NCBI RefSeq assembly: GCF_014836955.1
Contig: NZ_JACSPV010000003.1
Span: 62,001 to 126,000, forward strand
Reading direction: 5' to 3'
Origin: Bacillus norwichensis
GTDB taxonomy: Bacteria; Bacillota; Bacilli; Bacillales; Bacillaceae_C
DNA: 64,000 bases
The translations under genes and the position numbers were made by a program. Below are positions 19,306-28,086 of the stretch, one piece after another. Under the pieces are notes generated by a model that did no database searches, was not told where the DNA came from, and worked only from the letters and a program-made list of their open reading frames with translations. Every line of letters starts with the position of its first letter. Positions within the stretch are counted from its first letter, which is position 1.

Positions 19306-20082
19306 ATGAAAAATCAGACAATCGCAGAAATAAAGGAAGTCTTAAGAGAAATAACAAGTGAAAATGATCCTTTTTTTACGGAATTGCAATCAGATTCCCG
19401 TAAAGGTGTTCAAGCCCTTTTGAATAGTTGGAAAGCCGGAAAGGAAAAAGAACGCAAGGAGCATGAACGGTACACACGGATGTCGGCACATGAAAATCGG
19501 CTTAGGAAACAAGGGTTCAAGTGGATCGGTGGAATCGATGAAGCTGGTCGGGGCCCTTTGGCTGGGCCAGTAGTTGCCGCAGCTGTTATATTAAATGAAG
19601 ATAGTTGTATTTATGGATTGGATGACTCAAAGAAGCTGAGTGAATTAAAAAGAAATGAACTTTTTGATCGAATTCATGAAGAAGCGCGAGCTGTAGGTGT
19701 TGGCATTATTTCCTCCGAGGAAATTGACCGGCTCAATATATATCAGGCGGTAAAAAAAGCGATGAATCAGGCTGTCAGCGAATTGGCTATCCAGCCAGAT
19801 TTTTTGCTTTTGGACGCTATGACAATAGAAGCCCCTTATCCACAGGAATCGATTATAAAAGGAGATGCAAACAGTAATTCTATTGCGGCTGCATCTATCA
19901 TTGCAAAAGTCACCCGCGACCGGCTTATGGCTGGATACGAACAGCAATATTCGGGGTATGGCTTTGGAATACATAAAGGTTACGGAACGAAAGCTCATTT
20001 AGATGCTCTAAAAAAGCTCGGTCCTTGTCCGATCCACAGGCAATCATTTGCTCCGGTTCAAGCAATCATGAACCGATCATGA
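19306..20082 (+). CDS. rnhB: Ribonuclease HII
   Basis: RNase HII cuts RNA-DNA hybrids and single ribonucleotides in DNA. The N-terminal substrate-binding helix region (residues 1-70) is charged. The catalytic Asp78-Glu79 lie in GIDEAGRGPLAGPVVAAAV, and further acidic residues in LLLDAM and the KVTRDRLM region. The length is 258 residues. Thirteen bases separate it from ylqG. Upstream lies the structured element described above. Confidence 0.95.
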   Translation: MKNQTIAEIKEVLREITSENDPFFTELQSDSRKGVQALLNSWKAGKEKERKEHERYTRMSAHENRLRKQGFKWIGGIDEAGRGPLAGPVVAAAVILNEDSCIYGLDDSKKLSELKRNELFDRIHEEARAVGVGIISSEEIDRLNIYQAVKKAMNQAVSELAIQPDFLLLDAMTIEAPYPQESIIKGDANSNSIAAASIIAKVTRDRLMAGYEQQYSGYGFGIHKGYGTKAHLDALKKLGPCPIHRQSFAPVQAIMNRS

Positions 20083-20094
20083 GGGGGGAGCGAT

Positions 20095-21363
20095 TTGGAT
20101 ATACAGACATTGATCCAAGATTTGTTTCAAACTCTAAGTTCGAGTCAAACCCAGCCTCTTACATTGAGGAATGGACAAATATTTTTTGCCCATGTACATA
20201 GAATTTTTCCAAATCAGCACGCAGAAATACAACTTGGTACTCACAAGCTAATTGCAAGACTTGAGGCGCCTTTAGAAAGTGGAAAAGGCTATTTCCTTCA
20301 AGTTGAGTCTGTCGAGGGAGAACCGCAGCTGAAGCTGATCGGATCAAAACAGGCGGATCAGTTCTCTCTTGTGAGACAATTATCTCTGCCAAATGAAAAA
20401 GAGTACCATGCCCTCACTGAGTTCTTTACAAAAGAATCTTTAAGCCTAACTCGCGAGCAAATTCAACAAGCTGGTCAGTGGGTCGGGAAAGCAGCGGACA
20501 AAAAACTTGCACTAGATGCCATTAAACTGATGAGCACAAGAGATATGCCCTTTACTGAAAGTATTTTCAAGTCGCTGGTTGTTGTAGGCAGCAAGCAGCC
20601 GTTAACTGAAGTCATATCTACTTTGCATATGGCTCTTGGTTCAGAAAAAGATCCGGATTCAACCAGCCAAAGAATTGTTGCTCTGATTGATGAATTGGGT
20701 AAAGAGTCGTCACAAAAAGGGGCAATCGCGGAACCGTTTGTATGGCAAGGTAAAACAGCAATGGCGAACATAAAGCACACCATTCGCCAAATGGGACTGT
20801 TTTATGAGCATGCGATCATTCACGATAATGAAACCAGTGCGGAATCTCTTAAAGCCCTCCTTATCGAATATTTGGGGCGACCGGGAACAAGTCTAAATCC
20901 TACTGCTCGGCAGGCGGCAGAGCAACTGCTTCATAGAATGAATGGCCAACAGCTGATATCTATTGATTCTGGACCTATACAGCAAATATTTTTTGATCTT
21001 CCGATAGAATTAAATGGTCATAGGACAGAACTTTCTTTCCAATGGGAGGGAAAGCGGAGAGAGGATGGGAAAATCGATCCGGATTATTGCAGGGTTATTT
21101 TTTATCTGAACATGCAGAACCTTGATCAGACTGTAGTTGATGTAAAAATCCAAAATCGGATAATGAATATTACTGTTATAAATACGCATTCTCCAGAAAT
21201 CAAAGTACTTGCGCCCATGCTCATTCCTGCATTGAAGGAAAAACTGAAAGAGCATGGTTATGAGTTGTCAGCTGTCCACTTTAAACCACCTGTCAGCCAA
21301 AAAAACAAGCAGTCGCAAACACTCAGTCCCCGTCCTTACTCAGGAGTTGATATTCAAATATGA
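20095..21363 (+). CDS. ylqG: YlqG, FliK C-terminal-domain-like protein of unknown function
   Basis: This gene is known from bacilli next to ylqH, with no established role. TTG 20095 follows GAGGGGGGAG. The N-terminal part (about residues 1-110) looks like a small beta domain, and the middle is helical. The last 110 residues (IFFDLPIELNGHRTELSFQWEG through LIPALKEKLKEHGYELSAVHF) have the pattern of the FliK hook-length C-terminal domain, in the order beta strands, spacer, helix, strand. That resemblance is my reading by eye. It overlaps ylqH by four bases (ATGA), so the two proteins are made together. Confidence 0.8.
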   Translation: MDIQTLIQDLFQTLSSSQTQPLTLRNGQIFFAHVHRIFPNQHAEIQLGTHKLIARLEAPLESGKGYFLQVESVEGEPQLKLIGSKQADQFSLVRQLSLPNEKEYHALTEFFTKESLSLTREQIQQAGQWVGKAADKKLALDAIKLMSTRDMPFTESIFKSLVVVGSKQPLTEVISTLHMALGSEKDPDSTSQRIVALIDELGKESSQKGAIAEPFVWQGKTAMANIKHTIRQMGLFYEHAIIHDNETSAESLKALLIEYLGRPGTSLNPTARQAAEQLLHRMNGQQLISIDSGPIQQIFFDLPIELNGHRTELSFQWEGKRREDGKIDPDYCRVIFYLNMQNLDQTVVDVKIQNRIMNITVINTHSPEIKVLAPMLIPALKEKLKEHGYELSAVHFKPPVSQKNKQSQTLSPRPYSGVDIQI

Positions 21364-21650
21364 ATAAAAGCCAAATGATGGAAGCGGTGGCCCTAAGCGG
21401 CCAAGACGAAGTTGGAAATGCCCCTATCGTAAGAGCGAAGGGAAAAGGGGTAACAGCAGAAAAAATAATCGAAGCCGCTAAAGAACATGGAATACCAATC
21501 CAGCAAGATCCGGCGCTAGTTGAACTGCTGGGACAGCTTGATTTGAACGAGGCGATACCGGAAGAACTATTTGAAGCAGTTGCGGAAGTTTTTGCATTTA
21601 TTTACAAGCTGGATTGGAAAATGTCGGAAAGTAAAACTAGGCAACCGTAA
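21360..21650 (+). CDS. ylqH: YlqH, stand-alone FlhB cytoplasmic-tail homologue (FlhX-like)
   Basis: This 96-residue protein aligns directly with the end of FlhB in this window, starting just after FlhB's NPTH autocleavage site. [26 protein letters not shown] matches APVVVAKGVDFMAQKIKRVAKEHKVV, and [21 protein letters not shown] matches AIPDEFFKAVAEILAYVYRIK. It lacks membrane helices and the cleavage motif. Homologues called FlhX can act in export switching. Its tight coupling to the FliK-like ylqG suggests a shared role. Confidence 0.88.
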   Translation: MNKSQMMEAVALSGQDEVGNAPIVRAKGKGVTAEKIIEAAKEHGIPIQQDPALVELLGQLDLNEAIPEELFEAVAEVFAFIYKLDWKMSESKTRQP

Positions 21651-21654
21651 AAAG

Positions 21655-21683
21655 TGGACTTCCTGTCGCCATTTTAATACAAT
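21655..21683 (+). promoter_or_regulatory. Sigma-A-type promoter for sucCD
   Basis: TGGACT at 21655-21660, a 17-base spacer and TACAAT at 21678-21683. The start near 21690 gives a 40-base leader that ends in AGGAGG before sucC. Confidence 0.6.
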
Positions 21684-21729
21684 AAACACGCAATCTATTT
21701 TTTTTATAGTAATGATAGGAGGACGGAAA

Positions 21730-22890
21730 ATGAATATCCATGAATACCAGGGTAAAGAAATCCTTAGAAAATACGGAGTATCTGTACCTAATGGAAAAGT
21801 AGCATTCACCGTGGATGAGGCAGTGGAAGCCGCTAAAGAACTCGGTACTGATGTTACTGTCGTAAAAGCCCAAATCCATGCAGGCGGCCGCGGAAAAGCG
21901 GGTGGGGTAAAAGTCGCGAAAAACTTGGATGAAGTCCGTACATATGCTGAAGAGATTCTCGGAAAAACCCTTGTTACGCATCAGACAGGCCCTGAAGGCA
22001 AAGAGGTAAAACGTTTACTGATTGAAGAAGGTTGCGATATCAAGAAGGAATATTATGTCGGTCTTGTTGTTGATAGAGGCACTGATAGAGTTGTCTTGAT
22101 GGCTTCCGAAGAAGGCGGTACTGAAATCGAGGAAGTTGCTGAAAAAACACCTGAAAAAATCTTTAAAGAAGTTGTTGATCCACTTGTTGGTTTAACTGGC
22201 TTCCAAGCACGCCGAATTGCTTTCAATATCAATATTCCTAAAGAACTGGTTGGAAAAGCTGCCAAATTCATGATCAGCCTTTACAACGCTTTCGTTGACA
22301 ACGATTCTTCAATTGCTGAAATCAACCCTCTTGTTGTGACAGGAGACGGAAATGTACTAGCTCTTGATGCCAAATTAAACTTCGATGATAACGCTTTATT
22401 TAAACATAAAGATATCCTTGAATACCGTGATCTTGACGAGGAGGATCCAAAAGAGATTGAGGCATCTAAGTATGATTTGAGCTATATCGCTTTGGACGGC
22501 AACATTGGGTGTATGGTAAATGGTGCAGGCCTTGCTATGTCCACAATGGATATTATTAAATATTATGGCGGAGAACCCGCAAACTTCCTTGATGTTGGGG
22601 GCGGAGCAACTGCTGAAAAAGTAACGGAAGCATTTAAAATCATTCTTTCTGATGAAGCGGTCAAAGGAATCTTCGTTAACATTTTCGGTGGTATCATGAA
22701 GTGTGATGTCATTGCTGCTGGAGTGGTCGAAGCTGTCAAACAAGTTGGACTAGAAGTTCCTTTAGTTGTAAGGCTTGAAGGAACAAATGTCGACAAAGGA
22801 AAAGAAATCCTGAACGAATCTGGTTTGAATATTACAGCTGCAGATTCCATGGCCGATGGTGCACAAAAAATCGTTGAACTGGTCAAGTAA
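21730..22890 (+). CDS. sucC: Succinyl-CoA synthetase (ADP-forming) beta subunit
   Basis: SucC is the nucleotide- and succinate-binding subunit of the citric-acid-cycle enzyme that makes ATP from succinyl-CoA. The N-terminal ATP-grasp domain starts [17 protein letters not shown] and has [16 protein letters not shown] and [11 protein letters not shown]. The C-terminal ligase domain has [14 protein letters not shown] and [22 protein letters not shown] 21730 follows ATAGGAGG; the frame extends upstream into ylqH but not in a conserved way. The length is 386 residues. Confidence 0.96.
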   Translation: MNIHEYQGKEILRKYGVSVPNGKVAFTVDEAVEAAKELGTDVTVVKAQIHAGGRGKAGGVKVAKNLDEVRTYAEEILGKTLVTHQTGPEGKEVKRLLIEEGCDIKKEYYVGLVVDRGTDRVVLMASEEGGTEIEEVAEKTPEKIFKEVVDPLVGLTGFQARRIAFNINIPKELVGKAAKFMISLYNAFVDNDSSIAEINPLVVTGDGNVLALDAKLNFDDNALFKHKDILEYRDLDEEDPKEIEASKYDLSYIALDGNIGCMVNGAGLAMSTMDIIKYYGGEPANFLDVGGGATAEKVTEAFKIILSDEAVKGIFVNIFGGIMKCDVIAAGVVEAVKQVGLEVPLVVRLEGTNVDKGKEILNESGLNITAADSMADGAQKIVELVK

Positions 22891-22959
22891 GTCAATCTGA
22901 CCAAATGCTTTGGAATCAATGTTGTTAAATCAAAGATCATTTGAAAGGCAGGGAAAATC

Positions 22960-23862
22960 ATGAGTGTTTTTGTCAATAAAGACACAAAAGTAATTGTACA
23001 GGGAATTACAGGCTCAACAGCCCTTTTTCATACAGAACAGATGATTGAATATGGCACACAAATTGTTGGCGGCGTGACACCAGGAAAAGGTGGACAAGAG
23101 GTTGCAGGAGTTCCGGTTTTTGATACAGTAGACGAAGCTGTAAAGAAAACAGGAGCCACCGCATCAGTCATTTACGTTCCAGCACCGTTTGCTGCTGATG
23201 CGATCTTGGAAGCGGTCGATGCGGAGTTAGACTTAGCCATTTGTATCACTGAACATATTCCGGTTTTAGATATGGTGAAGGTTGTTCGCTATATGGAAGG
23301 CAAGAAAACAAGACTCGTCGGTCCAAACTGTCCAGGAGTTATTACTCCTGAGGAGTGTAAAATTGGAATTATGCCTGGCTACATTCACAAAAAAGGACAT
23401 GTTGGAGTTGTCTCTCGCTCAGGAACATTGACTTATGAAGCGGTACATCAGCTTTCTGAAGCAGGAGTTGGACAGTCTACTGCAGTTGGAATCGGCGGAG
23501 ATCCTGTAAATGGAACAAATTTCATCGATGTGCTGAAAGCTTTTAATGAGGATCCAGAAACAGAGGCTGTGATCATGATTGGTGAGATCGGTGGTACAGC
23601 AGAAGAGGAAGCTGCTGAGTGGGTAAAAGCGAATATGACTAAGCCGGTTGTAGGGTTCATCGGCGGACGTACTGCACCTCCAGGAAAGCGTATGGGACAT
23701 GCAGGTGCCATCATTTCAGGCGGAAAAGGAACAGCAGATGAAAAAATCCGTGTTATGAACGAATGCGGAATCAAAGTTGCTGATACTCCTGCCGTTATTG
23801 GTGAAACATTGATTGGAGTCTTGAAGGATAGAGGACTCTATGAAAAATGTAAGACACATTAA
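22960..23862 (+). CDS. sucD: Succinyl-CoA synthetase alpha subunit
   Basis: SucD is the CoA-binding, phosphorylated partner of SucC. The N-terminal CoA-binding fold has [23 protein letters not shown]. The active-site phosphohistidine is His247 in [20 protein letters not shown], and [10 protein letters not shown] matches the family. The length is 300 residues. It lies 69 bases after sucC in the same operon and ends in a clear terminator. Confidence 0.96.
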   Translation: MSVFVNKDTKVIVQGITGSTALFHTEQMIEYGTQIVGGVTPGKGGQEVAGVPVFDTVDEAVKKTGATASVIYVPAPFAADAILEAVDAELDLAICITEHIPVLDMVKVVRYMEGKKTRLVGPNCPGVITPEECKIGIMPGYIHKKGHVGVVSRSGTLTYEAVHQLSEAGVGQSTAVGIGGDPVNGTNFIDVLKAFNEDPETEAVIMIGEIGGTAEEEAAEWVKANMTKPVVGFIGGRTAPPGKRMGHAGAIISGGKGTADEKIRVMNECGIKVADTPAVIGETLIGVLKDRGLYEKCKTH

Positions 23863-23872
23863 TTAATTTATG

Positions 23873-23903
23873 GGAAGCCTCTAAATCAGAGAGGCTTCCT
23901 TTT
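23873..23903 (+). terminator. Rho-independent terminator after sucD
   Basis: A perfect ten-pair stem GGAAGCCTCT/AGAGGCTTCC with a seven-base loop, then TTTT. It ends only six bases before the annotated dprA start codon. Confidence 0.85.
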
Positions 23904-23908
23904 AAAAA

Positions 23909-24799
23909 ATGAACAAGGAAGTGATCGGAATTTTTACCGAAAAGCTGCTTCATTTAATCCATTGTCCGCAATTGGGGAACGCAGCAATTAGAAAGCTACT
24001 GAAACATGACCCCACCCTTTCGAACCTTTATTCTTTTTCAACCTCCAAACTTCAACAAATTTTTCAGTTGAATCACTCCCTCTTCAAGAAATTCTTCCAT
24101 GACTTTCAAAGAATCAATATCCAAAAAATACTAGAAAAATACCAAGCTAGTGGAATTTCAATCATTACTTTTAAGGATGAGGAATACCCTAAAATACTCA
24201 GAGAGATTCATGATGCGCCGCTTGTCCTTTTTACCATGGGAGAAAATACCCTGCTTAAAAAGCAAGCGATTGCCGTTGTAGGAGCTAGGCTTTCTGATGA
24301 TTATGCAAGAAAAGCGATAGCCTTGCTTCTTGCTCCTCTTCTAGAAAGTGGATTTGTCATTGTCAGCGGATTAGCCAAAGGTACTGACACCTTAGCCCAT
24401 CAACAGACCATCCAGTTCGGAGGAAAAACGATCGCTGTACTGGGTGGAGGATTCTTTCATTTATATCCGCCGGAAAACATGCAGCTCGCTGAACAAATGA
24501 AGGAAGAACATTTAATCATTTCTGAATATCCACCAATCTGGCGTCCTCAAAAGTGGCACTTCCCTCAAAGGAACCGCATCATTAGCGGGTTATCCATGGG
24601 TACAGTCATCGTCCAGGCAAAATCAAGGAGTGGCTCACTGATTACTGCAGATTTTTCTTTGGAGGAGGGCAGGGAAGTTTTTGCAGTGCCGGGTCCCATA
24701 GGCGAACCTCTGTCAGAAGGGACAAACCGCCTGATTCAACAAGGGGCAAAGCTTGTTACTTCCGGATATGATATATTGGAAGAGCTGTATATCGAATGA
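23909..24799 (+). CDS. dprA: DNA processing protein DprA (Smf)
   Basis: DprA protects incoming single-stranded DNA during transformation and loads RecA on it. An N-terminal helical region precedes the Rossmann-like domain. That domain has GARLSDDYARKAIALL, the core VSGLAKGTDTLAHQQTIQFGGKTIAVLGGG, FPQRNRIISGLS and SRSGSLITADFSLEEGREVFAVPGP. The 296 residues look full length with no frameshift. ATG 23909 has no Shine-Dalgarno sequence, and the sucD terminator lies directly before it; an in-frame GTG at 23921 is not better. Expression may be very low or depend on readthrough. Confidence 0.9.
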   Translation: MNKEVIGIFTEKLLHLIHCPQLGNAAIRKLLKHDPTLSNLYSFSTSKLQQIFQLNHSLFKKFFHDFQRINIQKILEKYQASGISIITFKDEEYPKILREIHDAPLVLFTMGENTLLKKQAIAVVGARLSDDYARKAIALLLAPLLESGFVIVSGLAKGTDTLAHQQTIQFGGKTIAVLGGGFFHLYPPENMQLAEQMKEEHLIISEYPPIWRPQKWHFPQRNRIISGLSMGTVIVQAKSRSGSLITADFSLEEGREVFAVPGPIGEPLSEGTNRLIQQGAKLVTSGYDILEELYIE

Positions 24800-24854
24800 G
24801 CTTTTTCATAGAGTAAAAAATCAGATGAAATATTTTAATCGAATGAAGTTTTTA

Positions 24855-25107
24855 TATGTCTAGCTACGACGTACAGGACGTCGCGCCCTGAGCCTGCCGG
24901 CGTACAGGAATTACTAGTGTAAGCGAAGCGATAGGATGTCGCGATAGGGCCAGACGCCCTCGGCGCAAGAATCAAGTCACGCGAAAGAGAATGTATTCCT
25001 CCGGCACAGCTTATTCAAGGAAGCGTAAGTTTCCCTCATCACAAAGCTGCTTGAAGGGCATCAAGGAAGCTTTTCACATGTAATTGAAATGAGCAGCTTT
25101 ACTGTGA
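24855..25107 (+). repeat. Degenerate intergenic repeat block before topA, left part
   Basis: This part of the 680-base dprA-topA gap carries repeats and no gene. CGTACAGGA occurs at about 24870 and 24900, and GGAyGTCGCG at about 24876 and 24934. A stem of about 14 pairs joins 25038-25051 (ATCACAAAGCTGCT) with 25092-25107 (AGCAGCTTTACTGTGAT region). The G+C-rich composition differs from the flanking A+T-rich spacer. It looks like decayed copies of a short mobile repeat. Confidence 0.55.
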
Positions 25108-25165
25108 TGGCTGAGGAACTCGCTCATCAATATTTGCCTAGTGCTTGTCGCCTACGGCTGCACGA
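25103..25165 (+). repeat. Repeat family 2, degenerate copy A1
   Basis: TGATGGCTGAGGAACTCGC followed by CCTAGTGCTTGTCGCCTA. It matches the copy at 25321-25378 and, more loosely, the copy at 27962-28080. Confidence 0.6.
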
Positions 25166-25320
25166 CTTTCGATTTTCTTACTAGTTAAAATCAAAAAAAC
25201 TTGCAATTTTGTGGAAAGTGGGATAGATTCATCAACATAAGCTTGAAACAGGCAATCTTTATAAAAAATGAAATTGAATATAAAATAATGTCTATATATA
25301 GGATAACAAGCAATATTTCT

Positions 25321-25378
25321 ATGGTGGCTGAAGTACTCCCTTCACACATTTTACCTAGTGCTTGTCGCCTAAGACAGC
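25321..25378 (+). repeat. Repeat family 2, degenerate copy A2
   Basis: TGGTGGCTGAAGTACT is identical to bases in the 28009-28024 copy. CCTAGTGCTTGTCGCCTA is identical to part of copy A1. It lies about 30 bases upstream of the topA promoter. A 70-codon open frame at 25201-25413 runs through it but has no coding features. Confidence 0.65.
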
Positions 25379-25409
25379 GTGCTTTACAGCGCCTGTTCTA
25401 TTTATTTCG

Positions 25410-25438
25410 TTGACAAACATATGATACACGTATAAGAT
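25410..25438 (+). promoter_or_regulatory. Sigma-A-type promoter for topA
   Basis: A perfect TTGACA at 25410-25415, 17 bases, then TAAGAT at 25433-25438 (an overlapping TATAAG at 25431 would give 15-base spacing). It is the only good promoter between the repeats and topA. Confidence 0.65.
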
Positions 25439-25480
25439 TTATTCTGATTTACTGAATTTACCTCTGGGGAGGATTACTGC

Positions 25481-27556
25481 ATGTCGGATTACTTGGTAAT
25501 AGTGGAATCGCCTGCAAAGGCGAAGACCATTGAACGATATTTAGGAAAAAAATATAAAGTGAGAGCATCTATGGGGCACGTCAGAGATTTGCCGAAAAGC
25601 CAAATGGGTGTAGATGTTGAAAATAACTATGAACCGAAATATATAACAATCAGGGGAAAAGGCCCTGTTTTAAAAGAATTGAGAACTGCTGCTAAAAAAG
25701 CAAAAAAAGTCTATCTCGCAGCTGACCCCGATAGGGAAGGCGAAGCGATCGCTTGGCATCTGGCCCATAGTCTTGATGTAGACATTCATTCGGATTGCCG
25801 TGTCATTTTCAATGAAATTACGAAAGATGCAATCAGGGATTCTTTTAAACATCCTAGGCCAATTAACATGGATCTTGTAGATGCTCAGCAGGCAAGAAGG
25901 ATTTTAGATCGCCTTGTAGGATATAATATCAGCCCTCTGCTCTGGAAGAAAGTGAAAAAAGGCTTGAGTGCGGGCAGGGTACAATCTGTTGCAGTCCGAC
26001 TGATCATCGACAGAGAAAATGAAATCAAGGACTTTATTCCTGAAGAATACTGGTCAGTAGAAGGACTATTTAAAAAAGGAAAGGACCAATTCCAAGCTTA
26101 CTTTTATGGTTTAAATGGGAAGAAGAAGAAATTACAATCAGAAGATGATGTAAAAGAAGTTCTAGGAAAAATTGATGGTAAAGACTTCCTTGTCCAATCC
26201 GTAACAAAGAAGGAAAGAAAAAGAAATCCTGCTCGTCCTTTTACAACATCTTCCCTTCAGCAAGAAGCTGCTCGTAAGTTGAATTTCCGGGCAAAGAAAA
26301 CGATGCTTCTCGCACAGCAATTATATGAAGGAATTGATCTCGGAAAAGAAGGTACGGTTGGTCTTATTACTTATATGCGTACAGATTCAACGAGAGTCTC
26401 TGATATTGCGGTAAAGGAAGCTGCAGAATATATTACAGATCAATATGGTAAAGAATATTTGGCTACCGGCAACCGTAAGGAAAAAAAGCAGGCAAACACG
26501 CAGGATGCGCATGAAGCCATACGTCCGACGAGTACAATGAGGGAGCCAAATGCAGTAAAAGCGTCTTTAAGCCGTGACCAGTTAAGGCTGTATAAATTGA
26601 TTTGGGAGCGTTTCGTTGCAAGTCAAATGGCACCCGCAATCATGGATACAGTGGCTGTTGATCTGGTGAACGGGGAAGTAACATTTCGTGCGAATGGATC
26701 GCAAATCAAATTTCCTGGATTCATGAAAGTTTATGTGGAAGGAACTGACGATCAGTCTGAAGAAAAAGAGAATGTCCTTCCTTCGTTTGCTGAAGGTGAG
26801 AAAGTTCTTTCGGAAAAATTAAACCCCAAGCAGCACTTTACACAGCCACCTCCAAGGTATACGGAAGCAAGGCTGGTAAAAGCATTGGAGGAATTGGGCA
26901 TTGGGAGACCTTCAACCTATGCACCTACCTTAGATACGATCCAAAGGCGTGGATATGTAGCCCTTGATAACAAACGCTTCATACCAACAGAATTGGGAGA
27001 GATTGTTCTTGAACTGATCATGGAATTTTTCCCGGAAGTACTTGATGTGGAATTTACAGCCAAAATGGAAAATAATCTCGATGAAATTGAAGACGGTCAT
27101 GCCGAATGGGTAAAGATCATAGATGACTTTTACCAAAACTTTGAAAAGAACTTGAAAAAAGCCGAAGCTGAAATGAAAGAAGTAGAAATCAAAGATGAGT
27201 ACGCAGGGGAAGATTGTGAAATCTGCGGAAACCCTATGGTGATCAAAATGGGACGCTTTGGCAAATTTATGGCTTGCAGCAATTTTCCAGACTGCAGAAA
27301 TACAAAACCGATTGTGAAGGAAATCGGTGTGAAATGTCCGAAATGTAAAGAAGGTAATGTTATAGAGCGCAAAAGTAAGAAAAAGCGCATTTTTTACGGA
27401 TGTGACCGTTATCCCGAGTGTGATTTCCTCTCCTGGGATAAGCCGATTAGCCGTCCTTGTCCAAAATGTGAAGGATTTCTGGTTGAAAAGAAGCTCAAAA
27501 AAGGGAATCAGGTTCAGTGTGTCAGCTGTGACTATAAAGAAGAGCCTCAAAAATAG
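25481..27556 (+). CDS. topA: DNA topoisomerase I
   Basis: This type IA enzyme relaxes negative supercoils. The Toprim domain is at the N-terminus ([32 protein letters not shown]). The catalytic Tyr298 lies in [43 protein letters not shown] is conserved. The C-terminus has three zinc-ribbon repeats with Cys4 motifs ([39 protein letters not shown]). Its 691 residues equal the usual Bacillus length. ATG 25481 follows GGGGAGGA. Confidence 0.96.
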   Translation: MSDYLVIVESPAKAKTIERYLGKKYKVRASMGHVRDLPKSQMGVDVENNYEPKYITIRGKGPVLKELRTAAKKAKKVYLAADPDREGEAIAWHLAHSLDVDIHSDCRVIFNEITKDAIRDSFKHPRPINMDLVDAQQARRILDRLVGYNISPLLWKKVKKGLSAGRVQSVAVRLIIDRENEIKDFIPEEYWSVEGLFKKGKDQFQAYFYGLNGKKKKLQSEDDVKEVLGKIDGKDFLVQSVTKKERKRNPARPFTTSSLQQEAARKLNFRAKKTMLLAQQLYEGIDLGKEGTVGLITYMRTDSTRVSDIAVKEAAEYITDQYGKEYLATGNRKEKKQANTQDAHEAIRPTSTMREPNAVKASLSRDQLRLYKLIWERFVASQMAPAIMDTVAVDLVNGEVTFRANGSQIKFPGFMKVYVEGTDDQSEEKENVLPSFAEGEKVLSEKLNPKQHFTQPPPRYTEARLVKALEELGIGRPSTYAPTLDTIQRRGYVALDNKRFIPTELGEIVLELIMEFFPEVLDVEFTAKMENNLDEIEDGHAEWVKIIDDFYQNFEKNLKKAEAEMKEVEIKDEYAGEDCEICGNPMVIKMGRFGKFMACSNFPDCRNTKPIVKEIGVKCPKCKEGNVIERKSKKKRIFYGCDRYPECDFLSWDKPISRPCPKCEGFLVEKKLKKGNQVQCVSCDYKEEPQK

Positions 27557-27586
27557 AGAAGGGTCTGTCCAACAAGCTTCTTAAAT

Positions 27587-27630
27587 AAATCGGGAGGAGG
27601 AAAACGAATCGTTTCCCTCCTCCTGATTTT
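27587..27630 (+). terminator. Rho-independent terminator after topA
   Basis: Arms of 19 bases (27587-27605 and 27611-27629, AAATCGGGAGGAGG... with its complement) pair almost completely around a five-base loop and end in TTTT. One mismatch and one or two shifted bases are present. Confidence 0.75.
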
Positions 27631-27670
27631 GCATTTGTAGAAGGTCCCTTAAAGAGCTGCCGGCGGATGC

Positions 27671-27810
27671 TGTCCGGAAAAGCAAAATACAATCGAGATT
27701 ACCAAAATGCGATTCGAAAAAGGAAAATACTGTCTGAAAAACAGAAACTCTGTCCAACTTCGACAAAATACTGTCCAAGCAAGAGGATACTTCCAAAAAA
27801 GGCGGAATAC
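27671..27810 (-). repeat. Degenerate tandem array, 20-base period, after topA
   Basis: Seven consecutive units of 19-21 bases begin TGTCC (or a variant) and end AAATAC (or a variant): 27671-27690, 27691-27710, 27711-27730, 27731-27750, 27751-27771, 27772-27790 and 27791-27810. On the minus strand each unit reads about GTATTTTnnnTTnnnGGACA. The unit is not a multiple of three and no credible gene covers it. Strand is given by the T-rich reading only. Confidence 0.7.
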
Positions 27811-27913
27811 TTTCTCTTATCTTGAAGTTGATCCGCTATTAGTGAGCGCGTTTGTTGGAAATCGTTAAGAACAGGCACTCACTTTTCTGGTGGACTCGGC
27901 ATTGCTCATCAGG

Positions 27914-27957
27914 AAACGTCCAGTCCGTACGTCGCTAAACGAGCGCTTTCACTTTTC
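27914..27957 (+). repeat. Repeat family 1, 3'-end fragment
   Basis: The last 44 bases of family 1 (CGTCCAGTCCGTACGTCGC ... CGCTTTCACTTTTC) are nearly identical to 28192-28235. Confidence 0.75.
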
Positions 27958-27961
27958 TAAT

Positions 27962-28080
27962 GTCCAGCTACAGCGCCTGGCCTCTCGAGGTCACAATGCG
28001 CTTCCCTGTGGTGGCTGAAGTACTGCCTCCTCGGGACCCGCCGTGTGCTTGTCGAGGCCGATCAAGGCGCTTCCGCTTTT
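27962..28080 (+). repeat. Repeat family 2, longest copy
   Basis: It begins GTCCAGCTACAGCGCCTGG and ends CAAGGCGCTTCCGCTTTT. It contains TGGTGGCTGAAGTACT, shared with copy A2, and GTGCTTGTCGAGGCC, related to GTGCTTGTCGCCTA in A1 and A2. GCGCC near the left end and GGCGC near the right can pair. I recall similar sequences scattered between genes of many Bacillaceae but could not check this. Confidence 0.7.
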
Positions 28081-28086
28081 CGTGAT

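Noticed and set aside
25201-25413. 70-codon open frame upstream of topA
   Set aside because: It spans eroded repeat sequence, begins at an unsupported start and ends at the topA promoter.
26930-27550. 206-codon minus-strand open frame inside topA
   Set aside because: A Phe-rich mirror of Lys/Glu-rich topA; no ribosome binding site.
27581-27796. 71-codon minus-strand open frame over the 20-base array and topA terminator
   Set aside because: It is produced by the repeat and the terminator stem. The 20-base period gives a 20-residue repeat only because the region lacks stops; there is no ribosome binding site.
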